Assembly: GCA_964036295.1 (NCBI GenBank)
Contig: OZ038471.1
Span: 2,448,001 to 2,512,000, forward strand
Origin: Plumapathes pennacea
Taxonomy: Eukaryota > Cnidaria > Anthozoa > Antipatharia > Myriopathidae
Reading direction: 5' to 3'
Length of the DNA: 64,000 nt
Below are positions 12,817-32,146 of this stretch, in pieces. The position numbers and the translations under genes were made by a program. The notes under the pieces are model-generated. The model did not search any database, was not told where the DNA came from, and saw only the letters and a list, made by a program, of their open reading frames with translations. Every line of letters starts with the position of its first letter. Within the stretch, counting starts at the first letter, position 1.

Positions 12817-12828
12817 TGCGCATGCGCG
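12817..12828. promoter_or_regulatory. NRF-1-type site upstream of RNGTT
   Basis: TGCGCATGCGCG is an exact match to the palindromic NRF-1 consensus YGCGCAYGCGCR. It lies about 145 bp upstream of the RNGTT start codon, where NRF-1 sites usually sit in housekeeping promoters. The neighbourhood is locally GC-richer than its surroundings. Confidence 0.55.
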
Positions 12829-12837
12829 TAAGAGCAG

Positions 12838-12851
12838 CCAAAGATGGCTGC
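12838..12851 (+). promoter_or_regulatory. YY1-like element, RNGTT 5' flank
   Basis: CCAAAGATGGCTGC resembles the YY1 motif AAGATGGCGGC, which in animal housekeeping genes often lies close to the transcription start. It follows the NRF-1 site by 10 bp. Together they suggest that transcription starts near 12840. Confidence 0.4.
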
Positions 12852-12972
12852 TTCGCTGAGAAAGAAGTTGAGAGGTACTACGTTCAGCGGCATGTTAGGC
12901 GCTTAAGTTACGTCGCAATTGCCATTTTGAGGGTCAAGAATCACGCGGCAAGAGCTGTCCCAGGTTTTTAAC

Positions 12973-15900
12973 ATGGCTGTACCTCCCCGATGGCTGAATT
13001 GCCCCAGGAAGAGCCAAATCATCTGTGGTGCGTATAATGTATGCAGTCGACTCTGTGGACCTTGTTTACATTTTGCATTGCTACGACTCAGTCGTCTGTT
13101 TCTCTACGCTACTAAATAAAATTGATCTTTTTAGTTTCTTTTTTGATGCGTAATTTGTATCGCAGTGAAATCTGAACTTGCTGCTATCGTCACTCACTAT
13201 GTATATATTAATAAAATTTTAGTATTTTGTACAAAACAAACACGCCTTTGTCTTCCTACCAGATAAGTTTCTGGCTTTCAAGACCCCCCTTGGACCCCGA
13301 TACGATTCTCAAATTCCAGAAGAAAATCGTTTCCAACTGTCCATGCTTCTTGCATATATCCGGTCAATGAAGGTGACATAAATTAACTATCATACACGAC
13401 GAATTAGGACGTACATTTTATTATTTATATAGACACAAGAGTTTTATCTGGAAAGTAGACAACTCATAATATTTATACAAGTGGCATATATTTTCAATAT
13501 CCACTGGTGACGTCTTTTCCCACTTTTGCATCAGTATTTTCCAGTAAAACACTCTTGTCAGCTGTATATTTAATAAATTTCCACTGGTTTGCCATGGTGT
13601 GGACTCTTATTTACCACGATTTATGTCATCACATGGTCAAAATGTTGTGGACTCGCGAGGCGCTTCGCCGAATGAGTCCGCAACTAATTTTGACCATGTG
13701 ATGACGTAAATTGTGGTAAATAAGAGTCCACACCATGGCAAACCAGTGGAAATTTGTTTTTTACCACAACATTTAGAAATATACAGGAAACTTTCGTTGT
13801 AGTTCACTGCAAAATGTGACATGCTGGCGTCAGCTGGCATCAGCATCGTTGTCTGGACTCTTATTTACCACGGTAAATCAACCAATCAGAGAGCGAAAAA
13901 CTAGTGTGTTGTGGTAAAAACAGTTGTTTACCAATAAAATTGATATCTTCATGCCACATAATATCCTTAATGTATCTGAGGAGTTTGCTGTACAGCAGCT
14001 TGGGAACCAAATACACATTTATCACCAATAAAGTAATAATATTTTATGACTTTTGAAAACCGAACATAGCCTCATGCAAACAGAGCACGTGTTATATAAG
14101 TTTCATTTTATAAAGAAAAATAGAGCACACATTTGCAACAATGTTATTTTTACCAGCACACATATGTGACTTGCAAAAGTACACTACACTATATCAAATT
14201 TTAGTAGAAGTTGTATGCAATCTTTATAATTTTGATTTTGTGGAAGGGGTATACTGTTTTATTAATTTTAACTTTTTCCTGAAAACAGCAAACCAAACTT
14301 GGGATGATCATTGACTTAACAAATACAAACCGATTCTATGACAAGAGCAAGTTTGAAGATGCAGGGATCGAACATGTAAAACTACAGTGCCGAGGGTAAG
14401 GATGTAAGAGCATTTCAAGTGATAGAGTATCACCCATAAATTGGGTAAATAATTTTGACAGAATGTGGCTTTTTTGATACCTTGCTCAGCTCGTCATCCT
14501 ATCCCCAGGTTGAGAGAATATACCAGCAACATTCAGTGTTTTAACATTTTACAATTCCAACATTAAATTCTACATTGTAAATTTAATTTCTTTAAGGCAT
14601 GGGGAGACTCCTTCCTTAGAGCAGACAAAGGCCTTCATTAAAATCTGTGAATCATACTGGAGAAAGCATCCTGGAGAGCTTATTGGTAAGAAGTGCAGTC
14701 ACATTTGTATGTCACAGTCTCATTCATTTGTGTGGTTAATACAATGTTGTTGTTAATATTGTAATATTGTTTTCAGGAGTCCACTGCACTCATGGCTTTA
14801 ACAGGACAGGATTTCTTATCATTGCTTTTCTTGTAGAAAAGGAAGATTGGAGGTAAAATATTGAATTGTGAGGCCAAATACCCATGAAACGCCAAGACTG
14901 ATAATGCACACACTTCTCCTACCACTACGCAGACATCCAGTATGGACACATTGGCTGCCCACTCATTGTGATTTAGTGTCTTATGTATTTCATAGTGTTT
15001 GATCACCAGTTTAATGTAACCCACCAGTCACCTAACTTAGCCACATCTGAGCTAAATACAGTTAAATCCCCCCAAACACCTCAGTGGCAAAAATACAAGA
15101 ATTTACTCTTGCAGTACAGTAAAGACAGTCCTATTGTACTGACATTCTTCTTGAATTTTATTCTATTAGTGTTGATGCTGCTGCCAGCTTTTTTGCACAG
15201 GTGTGTACAGTTTTTGTTCTCAAGCCCATAGCAATACTGTCTGCATGAATTTGATAATTATTATCATTAGATTATTAAATGGAAGAATGAAGAACGCTGT
15301 CAGACTGGGTGTACAGGAGCACGCTAGTTTTGTGATACTTCTTATGCAGGATCCATAACGTCTTATTAACATCTGGCCAAATGAAATTTGCCCCTGAACA
15401 GTGCCGTTCACCTGGGATATACAAATTTGACTACCTCATGGAGCTGACACGTCGCTATGGTGACACAGGAGAGCCCCTTCCTGTGCCAGAACGACCAGAC
15501 TGGTGCTTTGAAGATGAGGATGCTGGTCAAAGTGATGAAGGAGAAGAAAACGGCAGGGATTATTTTCCTGAGGATGGTTCAAGGCCAGATGGAAGTCGGA
15601 AAAGGAGACGAAGAGACACAAGGATCAAGGTTTGTTCTGAGCAGTATTGTGAATACATTGATACATTGTACTGCATTCTATCAAATAATAATATTGCCCC
15701 AGTTTTTTTTATTTTATTATTTTGAAAAAGGATTTTAGATGATCATCCAATAATATTAACAGAACAACGTTGAAAGAGTCAATCTTAGTCATGTGATTGG
15801 TTTATGTACTGTAGCATTTGCTACATTTTTGGATTGGTCCAAAGAAGTTTTATTAGTACAGCATTATTATATTAGTGTGTACTACCACTTTGGATCTGGA

Positions 15901-18900
15901 TCAGCCACTCATTGGTCTCTTGAAGTAAAACCAGATGCAAATTACTTTAATTGGCTTCTAATATTAGTAAAATTGTTTCTTACACTGTGTTTCCTTTGGT
16001 TATGTTTTCTAAAGTTACCTGAAGCCACTCTATATGTTTTTTTTTCCTGTTTATGCAATAGGATGCCAAATTCGTGGATGGGATTTATGGGGTCAATCCT
16101 GTGGAATCACCACGATGTGAAGAAATACAAGAAATTTGTGAAGAAATGTGTGGATGGGAAAGGCGAGTTGCTAGTATACGACAGAAATTTGCTTCTACGA
16201 TCCCCCATCTTCCTCTCATCTTATTGACAGACGGATAGTGTGAAAAAACAGGCTTGTTTTCAGTGTAGACAATTTGATTATGACATATATCTCGGGAGAA
16301 ATTGTGCCACATTGTAGTTGTCATTTTCAGGCTAATTCAGATATACACACGTACTTTCATCAGCGAATTTACTTATTCCAAACAATAAAAAGACCAGGCA
16401 AATATATTTTATCAAAATCATATCCAGACCCGTTGGGACTCCTATAGGACGAGAGGATATCTGCGAATACCATATTTTTGGTATTATAATGTAAAAGTTA
16501 GTTTTGTGAACACTTCCCAACCGAGCATTGTTTTTATTACAAAAGGGGCGGATTTCCAGGTAGCCAGCCCGTATCTATGGACATTAGCAATATCACTCTG
16601 ATTCACAAAAAGCCGTATAGAGTCAGTTGGAAGGCGGATGGCGTAAGGTACAGTTTATTTTCTTTATTCTTTTACACTTTCTGTGCCTTTCTCTCTCCTT
16701 GGAACAGAATTAGTCATTCCAGAGTTGTGCAAAATTAATCAAAATTGACTTAAACCAAAAAAAGGAAAAAAGATCGTCAATAATATAGCACATCCAAATT
16801 TGTAATATCCAGGTTTCAGCACGATTGGCTCATCAGAAACTGAATGGCAAGCTTTTAAAAATAGGAAAAATAAGAGACTTTAGTATGGAGTAGGGGACAA
16901 AATGTGATAGAAGACGCTGTTTTACGAAAGAAAGAAAACCATCGTGACGAAGAGAATTTGAAAATCCTTCAAATCCCCAGTATTTTATTTAACAGTAATT
17001 TTTCCGTTCTTGCAGATACATGATGCTCATCTTGAGGGAAAAAGAGATTTTTCTGATTGACAGAGACAACTCGGTTTTTTCAGCTCCTCAGTTTACCTTT
17101 CCACAGCGGAAAAACCCCACTGAACACGTGTTTAATACATTGCTAGATGGAGTAAGTACACTGCATAACCCGAGAAAGATAATTACCCTATATAAATGTC
17201 ATTTGCGTCATATAATTAAGAAATATGTAACGCATTTTCGTGTAATATAGCCTCATCTAAACTCGCGAGAAGATGGGAGAACACGAGAGTAGCGTTGGGA
17301 AACCTCGAGGACATAATTAGTCAATAAATACATCACCTATCACGTCAGTGCGTAATATACTCTCATCTTGCATGGTTATTTAGTCAATCAGAACGCGCGT
17401 TGTATCATAGTTATTTTATACAATCATGAACATGTACTTTGTTTCAAAAAACGTTGAAGAATCTAAACTCAGATTAGAAGCAGTAGTATAAGTAGTGATA
17501 ATAGTATACAAAGAGGTTATTACACGGGAAGGAGTGAAATACGGCGGAGTATTTTTACGAGTCGGTTTTATTTTTTTGAGCCTGCTTCAGGCGAGAAGCA
17601 GGGCAAACATTCTCGCCGCGCGCAAAATGGAACAAAAAATGACGCGTTCGTAAACTTTGCTTGCGAAAACTGATCACGTAAGCAAATAAACCAGTTGATC
17701 TGTTTCCTGACGAGTGAAATACGCTCCCATCTTTGCACTCGTTTTGGCCCGTATTTGCACTCGAAAATGTGAAGTCGTGTAATAATTAATAATATAATAG
17801 TAGTATTATTGCGGTAGTGTTAGGTGTTGTTATCATTGTTAACGAACTGTTATCGTGTAGGAAATGGTGTTTGACAAAGAAGGAGATAAAGTACATCCGC
17901 GATATTTGGTTTACGAAATCATTAAGTTCCAGGTTTGTGTTTCTCGTGTTTATGCTGGTTGTACGTCATGGATGTGTGTTAAAATTAAAATTTGTCGCTC
18001 GTGCCCGTGTTGGTCCGTGTTCATGTCCGTGTGGGTGTGGGTGTTGGTGTTGGTGTCCCCGTTCATGTTTGCGTTCGTGTTCATGTTTGCGTTCGTGTTC
18101 GTGTTCGTGTTCGTGCTTGCGTTCGTGTCGGCGTTCATGTTTGCACTCGTGTTGGTGTCTACGTTCGTGTTCGGGCTCGCGCCCGTGTCCGTGTCTGCAG
18201 TTCGTGTTCACGTTCACGCTCGCTTCTGACGTACATGTATGTAGTGGTGAACTTTAGCTTATGAACTCTTGATTATCGCAGGACCAAGACGTTGGCAAAA
18301 CTTCTCACGACACCAGAATGACCTGTATCCAAAAGGAGATAGAGCTACCTCGCAACGAAGCCGTAAGAAGTTACAATATCTTCCCCTTCTCTTGCCCATA
18401 CTGTAGCTCGATATTAGGCTTGTTTTCGTCACCGCCCCTTCCCCCTCCCCTCTGTATTTGCTTTTACCATCTCAGTGCTCGACCATTGTTCTGGATTTGG
18501 TGGGTGTTTCTGACGTGGTGTGATTTATCAATCTTCAGGCTCAGAGAGGTTCGCTCGATAAGGCCAGCGAGCCATTTTCTATTCGGGCAAAGAATTTCTT
18601 TCAAGTGGAGAAAGCTGGCTGGGTTAGTAGTGCACTGATTTGTACATTGTTTTTATTTGCTTTTGTTTCCTTTCTACGCTTTTAACCCTTTCACTCCCAA
18701 GAGTGATCAAGTTCAAATTTCCCTGGCCCTGGCCCTGGCCTGCCGTTCTTTCTGTCTCTTTATCTGTGTCTTTTTTCTAAATCAGGTGCTGGACCACTTT
18801 GTGAGCAAAGTAGCTCACGAGACGGATGGCCTGGTTTTCAACCCTGCAGAAGATGTAAGTATACACCGACCCAAGTTTGTGTTGTAATTATGCGCAAAGC

Positions 18901-20558
18901 TCCGGTACCAGAGCATACTGAGTTTGACTCGTTCTTTATCAACTTAGAAAAACTTTTGCTGGCTCTTTTGTTTGGTCCGCCTTTCGGTTGGTCTGTCCGT
19001 CGATCCGTCGGCTGGTTGATTGGTTTTGTTTTAGCATGATGGACTTTGTACACGTAACGTCTCATTTTTGTTGTTGTTGTTGTTGTTGTTGTTGTTTTTA
19101 CTCGACAGCCGTACACGCCTGGCACGAGTGACAGCGTTCTAAAATGGAAGCCGCACACGTTAAACTCTGTGGACTTCCGGTTGAATATAGTGACCTTCAA
19201 ACAAGAAGGGTAAGGCGCCATACACATGTATCTCCCTGTTTTTTATGTTTTTATCGATTGGCAGTCGCTCACCAACGAGCACCAAACTGATCTAATTATT
19301 TTGTTGCTGCCTTAGGAAATGTCCACTTGACTGACGTTGATATTTATTTTGTTTGTTGTTGTTGTTTTGTTTTTAGCTGTATTACGGAGAAAGTTGGTTG
19401 TTTGATGGTTGGAGGGCTGGAAACTCCTTTTTGTAAAATTAAGGTTGGTAAAGCATACGTTGACACCCACGCACACGAACATATGTGCCAAGACATCCAA
19501 CAACACATTATTGATGGCGTTCAGCAAATTCCAGTTCAACCTTACGTCGATACTTTTACCATTTCATTTCCAAAGACATATTCTCCCAACCAGCCTAGAA
19601 AAAATGCACAGGAAAGTGATGATAATTGATAGATTAATCAGCTTTCATCTGAGCAAGCTACCAAGTGCCAATTCTCCGTGACTTGAGAGTGAGAGATTTA
19701 AGAGTAGTGTTTGTTTTGTTAATTTGCTTGTTTGTTTGTTGTTAGGTTACAAAGGAGTTGCGGGAACACGACAAGAAGGTGATCGAGTGTACGTGGGATG
19801 GCAGCCAATGGAAATTCCTCAGGGTTCGAGATGACAAAAGTTTCCCAAATGGATACAACACAGCGCAGCGTAAGTACTTTTTCCATTTCATTCCTCCGCT
19901 CATATTACAAATTCTCTCAACCATGCAAGAAGCGAATCGAAACTTTCATCAGCTTTAATCAGCTTTCATCTGAGCAAGATACAATTTGCGAAGTTCTACT
20001 CGCAGTTTCACGCATCTGAAACAATAAAAGGAGGGGGGGGGAGTAGAGGGCGCACCGCGGCTTCCATTGATAACATAATCAGAATACTGCACAATGTGCT
20101 GGTAAGCTGAAACCACAGAATAGGGCACAAAGGCCACGGTGTTAGCGGGCATCTTGATCTACCAAAAAAAAAAAAAAAACAAAAAAAAACAAAAACAAAA
20201 AAAAAGGGGGGGGGGGGGGGGCCCAAGTAATAGCAGCCATGGACAGCTGTTTCGGCCTTATTAGGCCTCGTCAGCATGGTATAGCTATACTTGGGCTCGG
20301 GTTCCCACATTGAGGTAACAAGCTGTAAAATTGATAACAGTTTTCAGAACTGACTATAATCACTCTTTTTTTTTTTTTCCTTTTCTTTTTTTTTGCCATT
20401 CGCAGTTGCAATTGACCGTCTCGTTTTTGTCTTCATTTGTAGGTGTGTGTGGCAGTATTCGAAACCCTATCACGAAAGAGAAACTGCTGGACTTCATAGA
20501 GAAGCACCGGTACGGGCAAAGCGAGAAGCCGAATGTCAGGAAACCAAGCCAGACATGA
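12973..20558 (+). CDS. RNGTT: RNGTT, bifunctional mRNA capping enzyme (RNA 5'-triphosphatase and guanylyltransferase)
   Basis: Complete gene, 18 coding exons, 582 residues (human about 597). Exons: 12973-13027, 13263-13372, 14289-14395, 14597-14685, 14777-14852, 15170-15200, 15402-15629, 16062-16162, 16546-16647, 17016-17151, 17861-17932, 18282-18362, 18539-18622, 18786-18854, 19109-19209, 19377-19443, 19746-19869, 20443-20558. The N-terminal cysteine-phosphatase-like triphosphatase has the signature [11 protein letters not shown] with nucleophile Cys124. A charged linker follows ([14 protein letters not shown], then RKRRRRD). The guanylyltransferase has motif I WKADGVR with Lys295, which takes GMP covalently, then RDNSVF, DGLVF and the C-terminal OB-fold part. 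The enzyme caps nascent Pol II transcripts in the nucleus. Intron 8 appears to use a GC donor. An NRF-1 site lies upstream, and NFU1 is the head-to-tail neighbour. Confidence 0.97.
13427..13569. mobile_element. MITE copy, TATATAGACACAAGAG family, RNGTT intron 2
   Basis: Terminal inverted repeats TATATAGACACAAGAGTTTTA and its complement ending at 'ctcttgtcagctgtatat'. A second member with the same termini is at 21609-21776. Confidence 0.65.
13575..13755. mobile_element. Long near-perfect foldback, ~78-bp arms
   Basis: The left arm from 13575 ('aaatttccactggtttgcc') is complemented almost base for base by the right arm ending at 13755. Only about 20 bp of loop lie between, around 'gaggcgcttcgccg'. 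It sits in RNGTT intron 2, directly after the previous MITE. Transcribed, it would form a strong hairpin in the pre-mRNA. Confidence 0.75.
16163..16545 (+). other. GC-AG intron of RNGTT
   Basis: The homology-supported junction is GAAAG|GCGAGT ... AAAAG|GGGCGG. It restores the reading frame [12 protein letters not shown], matching CGWEGSGFPGAQ in the human enzyme. No GT donor nearby keeps the phase. GC-AG introns are a known minor U2 class. Confidence 0.7.
17517..17785. mobile_element. Foldback element with TTATTACACG termini, RNGTT intron 10
   Basis: Begins TTATTACACGGGAAG and ends GAAGTCGTGTAATAA. The interior is non-coding with repeated 'gagtgaaatacg' words. The CACGG-type termini resemble those of the element at 21789-21943. 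Confidence 0.5.
17990..18235. repeat. Degenerate hexanucleotide minisatellite, RNGTT intron 11
   Basis: About 245 bp built from GTGTTC/GTGTCC/GCGTTC hexamers with many substitutions. Because six is a multiple of three and the words lack stops, several frames on both strands stay open (for example 17817-18257 and 17966-18217). Those frames are artefacts. Confidence 0.85.
19066..19097. repeat. (TTG)n microsatellite before RNGTT exon 15
   Basis: About ten TTG units ending a few bases before the acceptor of exon 15, so they form most of the pyrimidine-rich tract. Similar TTG/TTTG runs precede exons 16 and 17. Confidence 0.8.
20160..20300. repeat. A-run / G-run next to a dispersed repeat fragment, RNGTT last intron
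   Basis: A stretch of interrupted poly-A is followed by about 17 G residues, then 'gacagctgtttcggccttattaggcctcg', which contains a GGCCT palindrome. The homopolymer-flanked layout suggests a retroposon fragment. The family is not identified. Confidence 0.5.
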
Positions 20559-21274
20559 CGGGCGAGGAAGCCGTGACGACTAGAACCCGCGAACCCGCAG
20601 ATCAGTGGTCTTTTCGCTCTGCGCGCAGATGGGGCACTGGTACTTTGTAGCAGCGATATAGAAAAATGTAGGGTAAACTATAAACGGCAAAGTCGCGTGG
20701 TCGACGTTTATCGAGATGAACGGCCACTCGTTAACCAACGCCGTAAACTGCTGAAGTTATACACCACGTATGTCACTTCAATTCGTCCAAACGACGCTCT
20801 CGCTAAATGGACAAACGCTGAGGTTGAAATCCGCTAAATGCCGGAGTGGCTTGGCGTTGGCGTTGCTTTTTCCGGAGCACCTTCTTGACGTCCGCGAGTA
20901 CTCAGTTTTGCTGGCTCGTTGGCCAGATCTCCAAACTTAATTTAGGTAGTGCTCTGCTGCAGGTGTCATGTCTTGCCTGTCTGATTTGAGCCGATTTGAT
21001 TTTAACGCACAGAAAAGGCTTTATACTTGCCAAAAGCCGTCCCTTTTTACGTTGAATTGTCATCTGTGAAATTGCTCGACAACTGTGAGATTTTCACGAA
21101 ACCGAGGCTACCAGGACCTTCATGAAAAACTTTTAAAAGACAGTGTACTTATTTGTTGCCATTCTTTCGAGCAGCGAAGAAATACGACGAATGATCGTTT
21201 GTAGTAAAACTACCGAGGAAAGCGTCACTTTCGCAGCGTCACTTGCGCAGTAGCAAATAGTTTTGTTTGTATTG
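20559..21274. other. RNGTT 3' flank
   Basis: Follows the RNGTT stop codon. No AATAAA is visible between 20558 and 21275, so the cleavage site is unclear. No further exon is recognisable. Confidence 0.5.
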
Positions 21275-21534
21275 TACAGTCAACTCTCTCAAAGCGGACA
21301 CCTCTCTAAGGCGGACAGCATGCAGATTTGGTCCTTTGCTGAGTTTCACTTGTTTTTCTGTAACTGAACTCTCTCAAAGCGGACACCTCTCTAAAGCGGA
21401 CACCTCTCTAAGACAGACAGCATGCAGATTTGGTCCTTGCCAATTTTCACTTGTTTTTCTGTAACTGAACTCTCTCTAAGGCGGACACTAAATGCTATTC
21501 CAGAGGGTTCCCGCCTTAGAGAGAGTTCACTGTA
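21275..21534. mobile_element. GCGGACACCTCTC-family element copy
   Basis: Terminal TACAGTCAACTCTCTC and GAGAGAGTTCACTGTA bound a 260-bp copy with duplicated internal words ('gcatgcagatttggtcctt' twice). It is intergenic between RNGTT and the astacin gene. Confidence 0.8.
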
Positions 21535-21608
21535 TTCCCCTTTATTGTGCTGGAGTGTCTGTCTTAGCGTGAAGGGTGCGGGAGTCCACCTACCATATAT
21601 CCATTTAT

Positions 21609-21776
21609 TATATAGACACGAGTGTTTTACTGGAAAATATACCGTGCGTAAAATCCATACGAAACTTCCTCCGGGACCCGAGTGGCGTATTTTCCATATC
21701 CTCACTAGTGAGGATATCGTTGGCATCATTTCCCGCTTGTTTGTGCAATTTCTCGTAAAACACTCGTGTCTAATAT
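21609..21776. mobile_element. MITE copy, TATATAGACACGAGTG family
   Basis: Termini TATATAGACACGAGTGTTTTA and the complement ending CACTCGTGTCTAATATA. The interior has a short 'cctcactagtgagg' palindrome. Second family member of the copy at 13427-13569. Confidence 0.75.
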
Positions 21777-21788
21777 AAAGAAAGAAAA

Positions 21789-21943
21789 TTACACGGCGGC
21801 TTGAAGATATGGATTTTATTTTCTCGTGGTAAAAACAGAATTTTACGAACGAGCGCAATTTTACTCACTCGCGAAGCGCTCGTTCGTAAAATATTGTTTT
21901 TACCACTCGAAAATAAGATTCATATCTTCGCGCCGCCGTGTAA
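21789..21943. mobile_element. Foldback element with TTACACGGCGGC termini
   Basis: Arms of about 50 bp: TTACACGGCGGCTTGAAGAT at the left and its near complement ending GCCGCCGTGTAA at the right. The centre holds 'cgaacgagcg/cgctcgttcg'. Non-coding foldback transposon of MITE type. Confidence 0.75.
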
Positions 21944-22132
21944 TATCCTCTATTGTTTTTTATATATTGGTCTTGATTTGAATATTGTTTGTTAGGTCCC
22001 AGTGCAGCTATTTTGCCTACAGGTTTCACGTCAGACAAACGATGTGTAATTTGATATTTTTACCTTTGTTATAATTTGTTCAAAATAGTTGTGAACATTA
22101 TTTGAGATCGTTACAACGACAGAAAGAAACAT

Positions 22133-22138
22133 TTTATT
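22133..22138 (-). terminator. Polyadenylation signal of the astacin gene
   Basis: AATAAA on the minus strand, 79 nt past the stop codon of the astacin-type protease gene, a normal distance for a short 3' UTR. Confidence 0.6.
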
Positions 22139-22216
22139 TAAATCCTCTTTCACTATTGCTACACCAGTTCAGTCTAATAGTTTTAAAGTATTCACTGGCC
22201 GTGCTTTTTCCGCACC

Positions 22217-31152
<8,936 letters not shown>

Positions 31153-32146
31153 CGTGTGAACAGCTCGACTGCGACGCATCGACTGACGTTGGTGTGTCCG
31201 GGCGTTGTGTTTACTTAGTCCAAATGTCAAGGGTTTGATGAGGTAAAAGGAAATTTTGTATCACATTACACATTGCATACGTCACGTGCCTGTTTGCCGC
31301 GAATTACGCTCGCGATAACGATTGAATCACGCACTTTTGTCGCACACTCTTGGGGCGTATGTACGACATGAACATGTTTGTTGATTCCTTTGACTTGTTT
31401 TAATGTTTTTTAGTCATTAAAGGCCGTTGACAGGCGTAACTGTCTCCCAGAGCGTTCTGGAATAGTTATCACTTCTCCGGCTGCCTGGCCTCTTGAGGTA
31501 ATCCAGTTATTGCTGTCGGTTGTCAGACCGCGTAGAACATAAAACAGTTACAGTGCTTAAGAGTTCATCCGACATCCGCAGGAAACCATCTTGTATTATC
31601 ATTTTGTAATAAGCAAAACTACAATAATGATGGTGTTATTAGTGGCCTTAGTTTTTCTGACCCAGTGCGGGTATACTATGAGAAGATCGACACCAAACGC
31701 TGCAAAAATGAGGACTTTTCTCTTTTTGCACTTTAAGGACAAGACAATCAATTAGTAGTTTCTTGATGACAGCAATTATTCAGCTATCAGCCAAGGCCAT
31801 CCAGTCGTGAGTGTACACGGAGCAGGGCGCTTTCAGTATCGGTAGTTCTGCACATGTACAGCTGCACACCAAATGAGAGGTAATATGTGATCATTATGCG
31901 TTGGTTTCACAAAGTTGTTACAACTACGAGGTTTAGTTGAGTAATGGAATGAATTTTATTGCCGGGCTGCGTTGTGTCGCTATGAAGATATGGAACGGAT
32001 CCCATTATAGCCGTTTGAGATTTCCCCGTTAATCGTACAAAATTACTCGACAACAAGTCACCGAACTAAAAGTACTCATTTGTCTCCGTCGATCTTTGTC
32101 CTTTCAGAGCGACCTTGATCAAATCACTCTAAATATCCTGGCCAAG
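31153..32146. other. Shared upstream region of the astacin gene (-) and the GPCR (+)
   Basis: About 1 kb between two divergently oriented start codons. It should hold both promoters. A candidate acceptor (pyrimidine-rich run then CAG at 32104-32106) about 40 bp before the GPCR Met suggests that a 5' UTR intron of the GPCR begins in this stretch. I see no other coding feature. Confidence 0.5.

Noticed and set aside
17817-18257. Cys/Ser/Arg-rich open frame that could pass for a secreted peptide
   Set aside because: It is the hexamer minisatellite in RNGTT intron 11; frames on both strands are open for the same reason.
20393-20650. Alternative frame extending past the RNGTT stop
   Set aside because: The phase from exon 17 leads into the frame ending at 20558, which matches the C-terminus of the capping enzyme family.
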